Part shown: one piece after another, positions 18,829 to 28,167 of the stretch
How positions within the stretch are numbered: position 1 is the first letter of the stretch
Layout: each line of letters starts with the position of its first letter
Origin: Bauldia sp.
GTDB taxonomy: Bacteria > Pseudomonadota > Alphaproteobacteria > Rhizobiales > Kaistiaceae
DNA length: 64,000 nt
Direction of reading: 5' to 3'
Assembly (NCBI GenBank): GCA_028284325.1
Contig: JANQRX010000008.1
Location: 1-64,000 of the forward strand
Notes under the pieces: model-generated
Told to the model about the DNA's origin: nothing
Database searches by the model: none
What the model saw: the letters and a program-made list of their open reading frames with translations, nothing else
Position numbers and translations under genes: made by a program

Positions 18829-20175
18829 ATGCTTCACTTCAACTCATCGAATCGTCTTCGCCATCTGGCGCTGGCGGCAGGCGCCGTCGGCGTCTTGGGC
18901 GCCGCGACGCCGGCCCTTGCCGATACAGTCCTTGAAGGCGAGACAATCCGCATTCTGGGTATCGGTGATCCGGTGTTCCAGGTCATGCAGAAGATTCACG
19001 GTGAACTGGAAGAGATGGCCGGCGGTACCGTCCAGCTCGACGTTCGTCCGTTCGACGTGCTGCGTCAGCAGGTGTTGCTGAACGCACAGAATGACCTGTC
19101 AAACTACGACCTGATCGCTGTCGATCTGCCGCAGTTTGGCGAGTACATGTCGTTCCTGACCGACCTCAATCCGCTGATTGAGGCCAATGGCTACGACGGT
19201 TCTGACTTCCACGATGTCGCTTGGACCGGCGCTCAGTTCGATGGCGCTCAGCTCGGCGTACCGCTTCAGCCGCATCCGGAAATCATGGCCTACCGCTCGG
19301 ATATCTTCGAGAAATACGGGCTCGACGCTCCGCAGACCCACGCTGACGTTCTGGCTGCGGGCGCAACGATCCAGGCCAACGAACCCGGCATGTCCGGCGT
19401 TTGCTGGAACGCCGCTCGTGGCACCGCTCTTGGTCAAACGTTCATCATGAACATGGGTGACTTTGGCGCGGCGCCGATCGACATGGAGAAGATCGGTGAC
19501 GACTTCAACATGGGCAACATCCAGCCTGAGAACATGCGTCCGACCATCGACACCGAAGCCGGTGCCGGCACGGCCGCCTATCTCGAGGCTCTGATGGACG
19601 TCTCCCCGCCAGGTATCCTCAATATGGCGTGGGACGAGCGTGTTCGCGTCTTTGCTCAGGGTGGCTGCGCCATGACCTACATCTGGTCGGGTCGTTCGGC
19701 GATCTACGAGCTCGACGAGAGCGCCCCTGCGCGCGGCAACGTTGGTTACGTTCCGCATCCGAGCGCCGATGGTTCGCCGAACCGTTCCACGCTTGGCGGC
19801 TGGTATCTGTCGATCCCGACCAACATCGATCCGGATCGTGTGGATCTCGCTTGGAAGGTCATCGAATGGCTGACCTCGGCCGACATGATTGCCGAGTACA
19901 CCAAGCACGGCAACTGCGTGTCGCCGCGCAAGTCGGTGAGCCAAGACGCTGAAGTCGCCGCGCGTTGCCCGTCGATTCCGGCCGTTGACCAGATGTCTGC
20001 TGATGGCTTCATTGCCGGCTGGCAGCGTCCTCCTGTTCCGGAGATCCAGAAAATCGTCGACGCGCTCGGCACCGAGATGCATCAGGTGCTGTCGGGTGAC
20101 AAGTCTTCGGCCGACGCTCTTGCCGAAGCCCATCGCCTGGTCGATCGCGAGATGCAGAAGGCCGGCTACTACTAG
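18829..20175 (+). CDS. ABC transporter sugar-type extracellular substrate-binding protein
   Basis: Signal peptide LRHLALAAGAVGVLGAATPALA, then SBP family 1 sequence; followed by two permeases and two ATPases. Confidence 0.92.
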   Translation: MLHFNSSNRLRHLALAAGAVGVLGAATPALADTVLEGETIRILGIGDPVFQVMQKIHGELEEMAGGTVQLDVRPFDVLRQQVLLNAQNDLSNYDLIAVDLPQFGEYMSFLTDLNPLIEANGYDGSDFHDVAWTGAQFDGAQLGVPLQPHPEIMAYRSDIFEKYGLDAPQTHADVLAAGATIQANEPGMSGVCWNAARGTALGQTFIMNMGDFGAAPIDMEKIGDDFNMGNIQPENMRPTIDTEAGAGTAAYLEALMDVSPPGILNMAWDERVRVFAQGGCAMTYIWSGRSAIYELDESAPARGNVGYVPHPSADGSPNRSTLGGWYLSIPTNIDPDRVDLAWKVIEWLTSADMIAEYTKHGNCVSPRKSVSQDAEVAARCPSIPAVDQMSADGFIAGWQRPPVPEIQKIVDALGTEMHQVLSGDKSSADALAEAHRLVDREMQKAGYY

Positions 20176-20199
20176 TCGCCGCTGTATTCTCAGCAAACC

Positions 20200-20227
20200 T
20201 GTCGGCGGCGGTTGACCGCCGCCGACA
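20200..20227. other. Perfect GC-rich stem-loop between SBP and permease genes
   Basis: TGTCGGCGGCGGT-TG-ACCGCCGCCGACA, 13-bp perfect arms; no following T-run. Confidence 0.7.
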
Positions 20228-20269
20228 CCTTGATCGACCACAGAAATCTCTTTCGCCGCGGGTAGCGAG

Positions 20270-21148
20270 ATGTCTCAGAAAAGCGAAGCTCGGTGGACTG
20301 CGACCGTACTTGTTTCGCCGGCCGTTCTGGTGCTTGTGCTTCTGAACATCTTTCCGATCGCGTTCGCGGTGTACATCAGCTTGCGGCATTGGTCGCTCGC
20401 AAGCCCCAACCCGCCCAGATTCGCCGGCGACTTCAATTTCGCCGAACTGCTGGTCGATGACCGTTTCTTCAACTCACTGTGGGTGTCCGGCACCTTCGTG
20501 ACCCTCGGGGTCGTGATCCAGCTGCTGCTTGGCTTCGCGCTGGCCTTCGTTTTCAATTCCAAGCTGCGCGGCCTCGACACCCTTCGTCGCCTGTCGCTGC
20601 TGCCGATCATGACCATGCCGCTGGTCGTCGGTCTCGTGTGGTTCTACATGCTCAACGAGAACTTCGGCGTCATCAACTGGTTCGTGACGCTATTTGGTTC
20701 CGAGCGCTTGCCGTTCCTCACCGAGCGGACCCTGGCGATGCTGAGCATCGTTCTCGCGGACGTCTGGCAATGGACGCCATTCGTCACACTCGTCATCTTT
20801 GCGGCATTGCAATCATTGCCGGAGTATGTGTTCGAAGCGGGCCGCATGGATGGCCTGACCGAGCGTGAGATTTTCTTCCGCATTACGCTGCCGATGCTGC
20901 GGCCAGCAATCATTGTCGTCCTGATCATCCGTGCGATCGACGCGTTCCGGATGATCGAACTGATCTTCATGATGACCAAAGGCGGACCCGGTGGCGCCAC
21001 TGAAGTGCTGCCCTGGTACATCTACACGACCGGCTTCCTGTCCCTCGACCTTGGCTACGCCGCCGCCATGGCTGTCACCATGATCATATTGGTGACCCTG
21101 GCGGCACAGGTCTTCGTGCGGCAGATCGCCGATCCGGGGAAAAACTAG
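20270..21148 (+). CDS. Sugar ABC transporter permease (MalF/UgpA type)
   Basis: EAGRMDGLTEREIFFRITLPMLRPAIIVVLIIRAIDAFRMIELIFMMTKGGPGGAT. Confidence 0.92.
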   Translation: MSQKSEARWTATVLVSPAVLVLVLLNIFPIAFAVYISLRHWSLASPNPPRFAGDFNFAELLVDDRFFNSLWVSGTFVTLGVVIQLLLGFALAFVFNSKLRGLDTLRRLSLLPIMTMPLVVGLVWFYMLNENFGVINWFVTLFGSERLPFLTERTLAMLSIVLADVWQWTPFVTLVIFAALQSLPEYVFEAGRMDGLTEREIFFRITLPMLRPAIIVVLIIRAIDAFRMIELIFMMTKGGPGGATEVLPWYIYTTGFLSLDLGYAAAMAVTMIILVTLAAQVFVRQIADPGKN

Positions 21149-22012
21149 ATGTCAGCCGCCACATTATCCGACACTGGGGCGGTTCACCGTTTCCGCTTCG
21201 GTGACTACGCGCGCTATCTTGGCGCCGCCGTCTTTGTCGGCTTTTGCCTGTTCCCGTTCTACATGATCGTCTCCACGTCGGTGAAACCGGAAAGCGACAT
21301 TTTCTCGTTCCCGCCTTCGTGGGTGTTCGATATCACCTTCGAGAACTACCACTCCGCCTTGTTTGTGTTCGGCGGCTCGGGCGTCCTCCCATTCCTCATC
21401 AACAGCATCATCATCACCGCGGCCAGCACCGTGCTTGCCGTTGGCCTGGGCTCAATGGCTGCCTATGGCCTGACGCGCTTCAAAGTGGTCGCGGGCGACC
21501 ACCTGTTCTTCTTCATTCTTTCGACCCGTTTCGCGCCGCCGGTCGCCTTCATTGTTCCGCTGTACTTGATGATGCAGCGGTTTGGCCTGCTCGACACGCA
21601 CTTCGCATTAGTCGCGATTTACACGTCGATGAACCTGTCGCTGGTCGTTTGGGTCATCAGGGGCTTCTTTGAAGCCATCCCGATTGAAATTGAAGAGGCC
21701 GCGCAGATCGACGGGTACTCGCGTTGGCAAATCTTCACCAAGGTCGCGCTTCCGCTCGTCAAACCAGGACTGATCACGACATCCATCCTGTCGGCGATCT
21801 TGGCCTGGAACGAATTCCTGATCGCCACCGTCATCACACAAAGTAGTTCTGCAACCCTGCCTGTCTATCTCTCCAGCTTCTCAGGCTCGATGGGTCTTGA
21901 GTGGGGGCCGTATATGGCCGTCGGCGTGATGGGCGTGTTGCCGATCATGATCTTCACCCTCGTGTTGCAGCGTCACCTCGTACGCGGGCTGACCTTTGGC
22001 GCGGTGAGGTAG
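21149..22012 (+). CDS. Carbohydrate ABC transporter permease (MalG/UgpE type)
   Basis: EAAQIDGYSRWQIFTKVALPLVKPGLITTSILSAILAWNEFLIA. Confidence 0.92.
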   Translation: MSAATLSDTGAVHRFRFGDYARYLGAAVFVGFCLFPFYMIVSTSVKPESDIFSFPPSWVFDITFENYHSALFVFGGSGVLPFLINSIIITAASTVLAVGLGSMAAYGLTRFKVVAGDHLFFFILSTRFAPPVAFIVPLYLMMQRFGLLDTHFALVAIYTSMNLSLVVWVIRGFFEAIPIEIEEAAQIDGYSRWQIFTKVALPLVKPGLITTSILSAILAWNEFLIATVITQSSSATLPVYLSSFSGSMGLEWGPYMAVGVMGVLPIMIFTLVLQRHLVRGLTFGAVR

Positions 22013-22017
22013 AAGAC

Positions 22018-23100
22018 ATGGCCCACGTTGAACTCAAGTCGGTCACAAAGACCTATCCCAACGGCGCCGTTGCGGTGAACGATCTCAACCTTGAGATCGC
22101 GACCGGCGAGTTTCTTTGCGTTCTCGGGCCATCGGGTTGCGGCAAATCTTCAACGCTACGGATGATCGCCGGCCTGGAGGAGATCAGCCACGGTCAGATC
22201 CTGATTGATGGGCAGAATGTCGTGGGCAAACCCGCCCGCGAACGCGACATTGCGATGGTGTTTGAGAACTACGCCCTCTACCCGCACCTCAACGTCTTCA
22301 ACAATGTGGCAATGCCGCTGGTCGCGCGACGGACCGATAAGCAGGAAATCAACGACCGGGTCACCCGCATCGCCGAGATGCTGGACATCACCGAGCACCT
22401 CGAGAAGCGCCCGGGCAAGCTGAGCGGCGGACAACGTCAGCGCGTTTCGCTGGCGCGCGCCATGATCAGACGGCCAGCGATGTTCCTGATGGACGAGCCG
22501 CTGGGTCATCTTGAGGAATACCTGCGCATCGAGCTCAGACGCGAGATCCGTGCGCTCCATGAATCGACGGGCGGGACAACCTGCTACATCACCCACGATC
22601 AGCAGGAAGCGGCCGCGGTGAGCGATCGGATCGCCGTCATGTCAGCCGGTGAATTGCAGCAGGTCGGCACGATGCACGATCTGATCAACAAGCCGGTCAA
22701 TCGATTTGTTGCCGAATTTGTCGGCGAAACGCCGATCTCGATCCTGGAGGATGTCTCCTTTGCCGACGGCCGCCTGACGATTGGCGATTACGCGATTGGC
22801 CTGAATGAGCAAGCCGCGGCCGCCTGCGCCGCGACGCCACCGGCGACTGTGGGCATTCGCCCCGCAGATTTTGTTCTGGGTGACGCCGACGCGACTGGCC
22901 TATCCGCTGTGGCTGAATCCGTTCAGCCCATGGGCGAAACCGCCATCGTGTTGTGCAAGACGGCGTGCGGGCCGGCAACCGTGCTGTTGGATCAAGTCGA
23001 TCTTCCGTCCGAGGGCGAAAGCGTCAGACTAGCTGTCGATCCCGATAATCTTCATCTCTTCGGCCCGGACGGCCTCAACATCATGTACCAGGGCTCGTAA
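22018..23100 (+). CDS. ABC transporter ATP-binding protein (UgpC/MalK type)
   Basis: Walker [41 protein letters not shown]; start placed at MAHVELKSV. Confidence 0.92.
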   Translation: MAHVELKSVTKTYPNGAVAVNDLNLEIATGEFLCVLGPSGCGKSSTLRMIAGLEEISHGQILIDGQNVVGKPARERDIAMVFENYALYPHLNVFNNVAMPLVARRTDKQEINDRVTRIAEMLDITEHLEKRPGKLSGGQRQRVSLARAMIRRPAMFLMDEPLGHLEEYLRIELRREIRALHESTGGTTCYITHDQQEAAAVSDRIAVMSAGELQQVGTMHDLINKPVNRFVAEFVGETPISILEDVSFADGRLTIGDYAIGLNEQAAAACAATPPATVGIRPADFVLGDADATGLSAVAESVQPMGETAIVLCKTACGPATVLLDQVDLPSEGESVRLAVDPDNLHLFGPDGLNIMYQGS

Positions 23101-23103
23101 GCA

Positions 23104-24216
23104 ATGGTTGCCATCTCTGTTTCGGGCCTCTCCAAGTCGTTCGGCAACGTAAATGTCTTCGATGGACTCGACCTGACCATCCAAGACGGCAGCTATGTGT
23201 GTCTGCTTGGGCCTTCGGGCTGCGGCAAGACGACATTGATGCGCATCATCTCCGGCCTGGAAGAGGCCAATTCGGGGACGATTCGGTTCGGCTCGGAGGA
23301 TGTGGGCACGCTGACCAGCGCCCGGCGCGACGTGGGCATGGCTTTCCAGAATTATGCGCTCTATCCCCACCTTACCGTCGCCCAGAACCTGGAGTTCCCG
23401 CTTAAGTCGCCCATGCGTCGCAGCGAGTGGCCGGCCCAACGGGTGCGAGAACGGATCAGTGAGATTGCCGACCTGCTGCAGATCACACCGCTACTCGATC
23501 GCAACATCAATCAGCTGAGCGGCGGTCAGCAACAGCGTGTGTCTTTGGGACGCTCCCTCGTGCGGCACCCCAAAGTGCTGCTCCTCGACGAGCCCTTGAC
23601 CCATTTGGACGCCCGCTTGCGCTACGCCATGCGTTCCGAACTCAAGCGCATCCACAAAATCATGAAGACCACCACGATCCATGTGACGCACGACCAGCAG
23701 GAAGCTGTCGCGATTGCAGACGAGCTCGTGGTGATGCGCGGTGGCCGTATCGAGCAGGCGGCACCCGCAATGAGCGTTTACTCGGATCCCGACACCAGTT
23801 TTGTCGCGAGCTTCATCGGCGACCCGCCTCGTACCCTGCTGAATGTACAGGTTACGCAGGCCGGCGACCGCCTGGCCGCGCAACTTGACGACGGGACAGT
23901 GCTTCGACTTCCCGACGGCCTGCAAGCCGCCCAAAAAGGCTCTACCCCCGACCGCCTCACGCTCGCTCTTCCGGCCAGCAGTTTCAGCTTGTCCGACCCG
24001 AGCCAGGACTCCGACGCCGTTGAGGGGACCGTTCGCGCCCACGAGATGATTGATGACGCACAGCGAATCGTCATCGAAGTGAGCGGCCAGCGCATTCATC
24101 TTCATACCGACCGGCCGCAGAAGGTGGCGAACGGCGACCGTCTGAGTGTCCATACGGACACCAGTGGCGCCATGCTGTTCGACCATTCCACAGGCCGGCG
24201 ATTGGCGACGAACTGA
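23104..24216 (+). CDS. ABC transporter ATP-binding protein (UgpC/MalK type)
   Basis: GPSGCGKTTLMRIISGLEEANSG, LSGGQQQRVSLGRSLV, LLLDEPLTHLDARLR, THDQQEA. Confidence 0.92.
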   Translation: MVAISVSGLSKSFGNVNVFDGLDLTIQDGSYVCLLGPSGCGKTTLMRIISGLEEANSGTIRFGSEDVGTLTSARRDVGMAFQNYALYPHLTVAQNLEFPLKSPMRRSEWPAQRVRERISEIADLLQITPLLDRNINQLSGGQQQRVSLGRSLVRHPKVLLLDEPLTHLDARLRYAMRSELKRIHKIMKTTTIHVTHDQQEAVAIADELVVMRGGRIEQAAPAMSVYSDPDTSFVASFIGDPPRTLLNVQVTQAGDRLAAQLDDGTVLRLPDGLQAAQKGSTPDRLTLALPASSFSLSDPSQDSDAVEGTVRAHEMIDDAQRIVIEVSGQRIHLHTDRPQKVANGDRLSVHTDTSGAMLFDHSTGRRLATN

Positions 24217-24230
24217 TCGAAGGGGGGATC

Positions 24231-25238
24231 ATGAGCTCCATTGGTATTTCAGTCTTCGGAGCCGGCCGCATAGGCCAGCTTCACGCCGCCAACATTGCGG
24301 CCAACCCACGCGCTAGCCTGATCAGCGTCGTGGACGTCGTGGAGGAAGCAGCGTCAAAGCTTGCTGTCCAATACGGTGCACGTGGTGAAACCGACATTGC
24401 GTCGGCGTTGGCCGCGCCGGAGGTCGACGCCGTCATCATCGGTGCTCCAACGACGTTGCACGTCGATATGATTCTCGCATCGGCGCGCGCCGGCAAAGCC
24501 GTCTTCTGCGAGAAGCCCATCGATCTCGACATCGCACGCGTCGATGCCTGCCTCGCCGAACTCTCTACGCTCAACGTCCCCTTCGCTGTCGGCTTCAACC
24601 GTCGGTTTGACCCGACCATCCAGAAACTGAAGGAGGCGATCGACGGCAGCGACGTCGGTAATGTCGAGATCGTAGTGATTACGAGCCGCGACCCGGCTCC
24701 GCCGCCGGTCGAATACGTCCGGACCTCCGGCGGTTATTTCCGCGACAGCACAATCCATGACCTTGATCTCGCCGCCTGGCTGATGGGCGATGAGATCGTC
24801 GAGGTGAGCGCCTTCGGCAGCAACCAGGTCGATCCAGAGATCAAGGACGCCGGCGATTTCGATACCGCCGTCACCAGTCTCAAGACAGCCAGCGGCAAGC
24901 TGTGCCTCATCAACAACTCCCGCCGGGCCGTGTACGGCTTCGACCAGAGGGTCGAGGTCTTTGGCTCCAAGGGTATGCTGCAGACATCCAACCAACTGGA
25001 CAGCGGCCTGCTCCGGTTCACAGATACAGCCACATCCTCCCAAGATCGGCTGAAACTGTTCTTCCTGGAAAGGTACGAACAGAGCTTCGAGATAGAACTC
25101 GATGATTTTCTCGACGCGCTTGAAAGTGGCCAGGCACCATCGGTGGGCGCCGAAGACGGCCGTAGAGCACTCGTACTGGCCGACGCCGCCCAAAAAAGTG
25201 CCGAAACCGGCGCGGCCGTTCGCCTGACTTCGGACTGA
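24231..25238 (+). CDS. iolG: Gfo/Idh/MocA oxidoreductase, inositol 2-dehydrogenase-like
   Basis: ISVFGAGRIGQLHAANIAANPRASLISVVD, GKAVFCEKPIDLDIARVDACL, VGFNRRFDPTIQKLKEAI typical of IolG. Confidence 0.8.
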   Translation: MSSIGISVFGAGRIGQLHAANIAANPRASLISVVDVVEEAASKLAVQYGARGETDIASALAAPEVDAVIIGAPTTLHVDMILASARAGKAVFCEKPIDLDIARVDACLAELSTLNVPFAVGFNRRFDPTIQKLKEAIDGSDVGNVEIVVITSRDPAPPPVEYVRTSGGYFRDSTIHDLDLAAWLMGDEIVEVSAFGSNQVDPEIKDAGDFDTAVTSLKTASGKLCLINNSRRAVYGFDQRVEVFGSKGMLQTSNQLDSGLLRFTDTATSSQDRLKLFFLERYEQSFEIELDDFLDALESGQAPSVGAEDGRRALVLADAAQKSAETGAAVRLTSD

Positions 25239-25255
25239 CGACAGGGGGTCATCAC

Positions 25256-26077
25256 ATGACAAAGCGCGCGCTCAACCACATGGCCGCCCCGCGGCACGAC
25301 TGGGCCGACCTTATACAGCTCGCCAAGGCGCTGGACTGTGTTGGGGTGGAGTTCCGCAACGATCTGGATGGCGATCTTTTTGACGGCGCCGCACCCAAGG
25401 CTGTGGGCGAGACGGTCGCCGCCGCCGGTCTGCGTATCCTTGCACTGGCTGAGGTCAAGGCTTTTGACGACTGGTCAGACAGCAAGCGGGATGAAGCCGC
25501 AGCACTTGCCAGCATCGCCCATGATTGCGGCGCCGAGATGCTGAGCCTTATTGCACGCAACGATGGGATGGCGGTCGATCCGACGGAACGAAAGACCAAT
25601 CTTCGCAAGGCACTGGTCGGGTTGAAGCCTGTTCTTGAGGAGCATGGCCTGATTGGCTTGATTGAGCCGCTCGGCTTCAAGACCTGTAGCCTGCGCTTCA
25701 AGAATGAAGTTGTTGAGGCGATCGAAGAGGTCGGCGGTTTGGACCGGTTCCGCATCGTGCACGACACCTTCCACCACGCGGTGGCCGGCGGCGGAGAGAT
25801 CTTCCCGGCCCTCACCGGCATTGTTCATGTCTCCGGCGTGCCGAACACCGGCATTGATGTCGAGGATTTTGAGGACCCGATGCGCATCCTGGTCGATGAA
25901 AATGACAGGCTGCAGACCACGTTGCAGGTCGCGCAACTCCTCGACGGCGGCTACGACGGGCCGATCAGCTTTGAACCCTTCGCGCCGGAGGTTCACGCGT
26001 TGCAAGATCCGGAAAGCGCCTACCGTCGCTCCTTCGCCTATATCGACGAACAGCTCGCGAGAGTTAACGCGGCATGA
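25256..26077 (+). CDS. iolI: TIM-barrel sugar isomerase, 2-keto-myo-inositol isomerase-like
   Basis: LNHMAAPRHDWADLIQLAKALDCVGVEFRNDL, FRIVHDTFHHAVAGGGEIFPALTGIVHVSGV resembling IolI. Confidence 0.7.
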   Translation: MTKRALNHMAAPRHDWADLIQLAKALDCVGVEFRNDLDGDLFDGAAPKAVGETVAAAGLRILALAEVKAFDDWSDSKRDEAAALASIAHDCGAEMLSLIARNDGMAVDPTERKTNLRKALVGLKPVLEEHGLIGLIEPLGFKTCSLRFKNEVVEAIEEVGGLDRFRIVHDTFHHAVAGGGEIFPALTGIVHVSGVPNTGIDVEDFEDPMRILVDENDRLQTTLQVAQLLDGGYDGPISFEPFAPEVHALQDPESAYRRSFAYIDEQLARVNAA

Positions 26078-27051
26078 GGGCCGAAGCCCTCGCGGTACGC
26101 CCTATTGGGAACACCGGTGTCAATGCCACGCCGATTTGCTTCGGCACATCAAGCCTGGGGGACGCGCCCAACACCTACCGTTATTCAGTGGATGAGGAAC
26201 GCGCCCGCGCAACGCTCCATGCGCTGTTCGACAGTCCGGTCAACTTCCTGGACACCTCACGCAATTACGGACTGGGACGCAGCGAGCAAAGGATTGGCGC
26301 CGTAATTCTAGAGCGTGGCGGGCTGCCGCCAGATTTCGTGATCTCGACGAAGCTTGATCGCGACGAGGAGACCGACGCTTTCGACGCCGCGCGCGCGAGG
26401 CGGTCGCTCGAATCAAGCCTAACGGCGCTCGGCGTAGACAAAGTCGATATCCTGCACCTGCACGACCCGGAGTTTGCAGCCGACCTCAATGAGATCACGG
26501 CGCCCGGCGGAGCAATCGCAGAACTGATCCGCATGAAAGAAGAAGGCCTGACAAAGGCGATCGGTCTTGCCATGGGACGGATCGACCTGATGGCGCAGTT
26601 GTTGGAGCAGTATCCGTTCGATGTTGTCATCACGCACAACCGCTTCTCGCTGCTCAATCAGAACGCCGAGAAAATCCTGGACCAGGCCCGAGCATCTGGC
26701 ATCTCCGTCCTGAACGCGGCGCCTTATTCGGGCGGTATTCTTGCGAAGGGTGTGGCCGAAGTGCCGCGCATCGCCTATCGGGATGCAGCACCGGATGTTC
26801 TGGAGCGCGCGCGCGCCGTCGAGCAGATCTGCCGGCGCCACGAAGTCTCTGTCGGTGCCGCCGCTCTGCAGTTCTCAATGCGCGAAGCGCGTATTGCATC
26901 AACAATCATCGGTGTGACGCGGCCGGAGCGCATCCAGGAAACGCTTACCTGGGCGACTGCCCACATCCCGGAGATCCTGTGGACCGAGATCGAAGCGCTG
27001 GGCAAAGTAAACCATGACCCAGAAGCTGGCCACGAGTTTATCCGCGGGTGA
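26074..27051 (+). CDS. Aldo/keto reductase
   Basis: NTGVNATPICFGTSSLGD, NFLDTSRNYGLGRSEQRIGAVI, STKLDRDEETD, VDILHLHDPEF. Confidence 0.9.
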   Translation: MRAEALAVRPIGNTGVNATPICFGTSSLGDAPNTYRYSVDEERARATLHALFDSPVNFLDTSRNYGLGRSEQRIGAVILERGGLPPDFVISTKLDRDEETDAFDAARARRSLESSLTALGVDKVDILHLHDPEFAADLNEITAPGGAIAELIRMKEEGLTKAIGLAMGRIDLMAQLLEQYPFDVVITHNRFSLLNQNAEKILDQARASGISVLNAAPYSGGILAKGVAEVPRIAYRDAAPDVLERARAVEQICRRHEVSVGAAALQFSMREARIASTIIGVTRPERIQETLTWATAHIPEILWTEIEALGKVNHDPEAGHEFIRG

Positions 27052-27430
27052 TTCTCGCCACGGGTAGCATTCGCCAACAACCGAGCCGGCTCGGAGCAGC
27101 CCGAAATCACCGTTAGTGGCTGCCTGCATCTCGTCAAGCTGCCTGCCAGCCGTAACGGCGCTGTCGCATTCGGTGATTTCAACGGGTTTGAGGCCGGCCA
27201 CCCTCAGCGCCAACAACACGTACCCGTCGTTCATACGCACGGCTCACGTAGACGACACAACCAACGCGCGGATCGAAGGTCACGCCAAGCACGGTCAAGG
27301 CGCCGACATCGGAAAGCCGCATCTGTCGGGCTCGCCCAACGACACGACGCCCTCCGCCTGATCAGCAGCCGGCCCCGCGACCCGAGATCGCGGCAGCCCA
27401 AATTGACGCAGACAGCTGGCCGGTGGTATT

Positions 27431-27465
27431 TTGCACATTCGTATTGTTTCTGCACATATGTGCAA
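27431..27465 (+). promoter_or_regulatory. 35-bp operator-like element, copy 1 (TTGCACATTCGTATTGTTTCTGCACATATGTGCAA)
   Basis: Contains palindrome TGCACATATGTGCA plus an upstream TTGCACAT half-site; 28/35 identical to the inverted copy at 44141-44175. Confidence 0.7.
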
Positions 27466-27570
27466 TGAAGGCTGTTCGATGGTCGTTCGGAAGGCGTTGA
27501 CCAATGGCCCCCGGCTGCGTGCGATGCGCAGCGATTCAGGGGTGCGGCCCGGCGCCGTGCTGAGGGCCGC

Positions 27571-28167
27571 ATGACGACGGATCTGGCTGTCGCCCAGGAT
27601 GTTGCCGCCCTCGCACGGCGCGCCTATGCCGTGCGTCTGCAGACCGGCAATGGCGGCAACCTCAGCGCGCGGCTGCCCGATGGACGGCGCATCCTGATCA
27701 AGCCAAGCGGTGTGAGCTTCGCCGATTGCGAGCCCGAAGACCTCGTTGAGGTTGATCTCGACACCGGCCGGCCGATCGATGGCGTTCCGTCGAGCGAACT
27801 GCATTCGCATCTCGAAATCTACCGGAAGCGGCCCGATATCGGCGGAGTTTTCCATTGCCATGCGCCCTGGTCGATCGCGTGCGCGGAAACCCATGATGTC
27901 CTTCCCGCGATTGCCCGCCATGCGACGCACAAGATCGGGACGGTCCCGGTTCTGCGGTTCGGCCCCAACCCCGAAGCTGCGATCGTCGCGACGGCGATCG
28001 GCCAATTGGTCTCCGCCGAGCCCGACATCCGTGCCTTCGTTGAGGCCGAACACGGCATCTTCAGCTTCGCCGCTACGCTCGACCTGGCCTTCTACAACGC
28101 CGAGTTGGTCGAGGAGACGGCGCAGATCGCGCTGCTGAGCCGTCTTGCCCGATCCGCCACAGGATGA
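27571..28167 (+). CDS. Class II aldolase/adducin family protein
   Basis: TGNGGNLSARLPDGRRILIKPSGVSFADCEPEDLVEVDLDTG, SSELHSHLEIYRKRPDIGGVFHCHAPWSIA. Confidence 0.9.
   Translation: MTTDLAVAQDVAALARRAYAVRLQTGNGGNLSARLPDGRRILIKPSGVSFADCEPEDLVEVDLDTGRPIDGVPSSELHSHLEIYRKRPDIGGVFHCHAPWSIACAETHDVLPAIARHATHKIGTVPVLRFGPNPEAAIVATAIGQLVSAEPDIRAFVEAEHGIFSFAATLDLAFYNAELVEETAQIALLSRLARSATG

Noticed and set aside
20200-20227. Rho-independent terminator at the strong hairpin after the SBP gene
   Set aside because: No following T-run and it lies inside a transporter operon; better described as an intercistronic stem-loop
19099-20241. 380-aa minus-strand ORF
   Set aside because: Antisense to the sugar SBP gene; Arg/His-rich shadow frame
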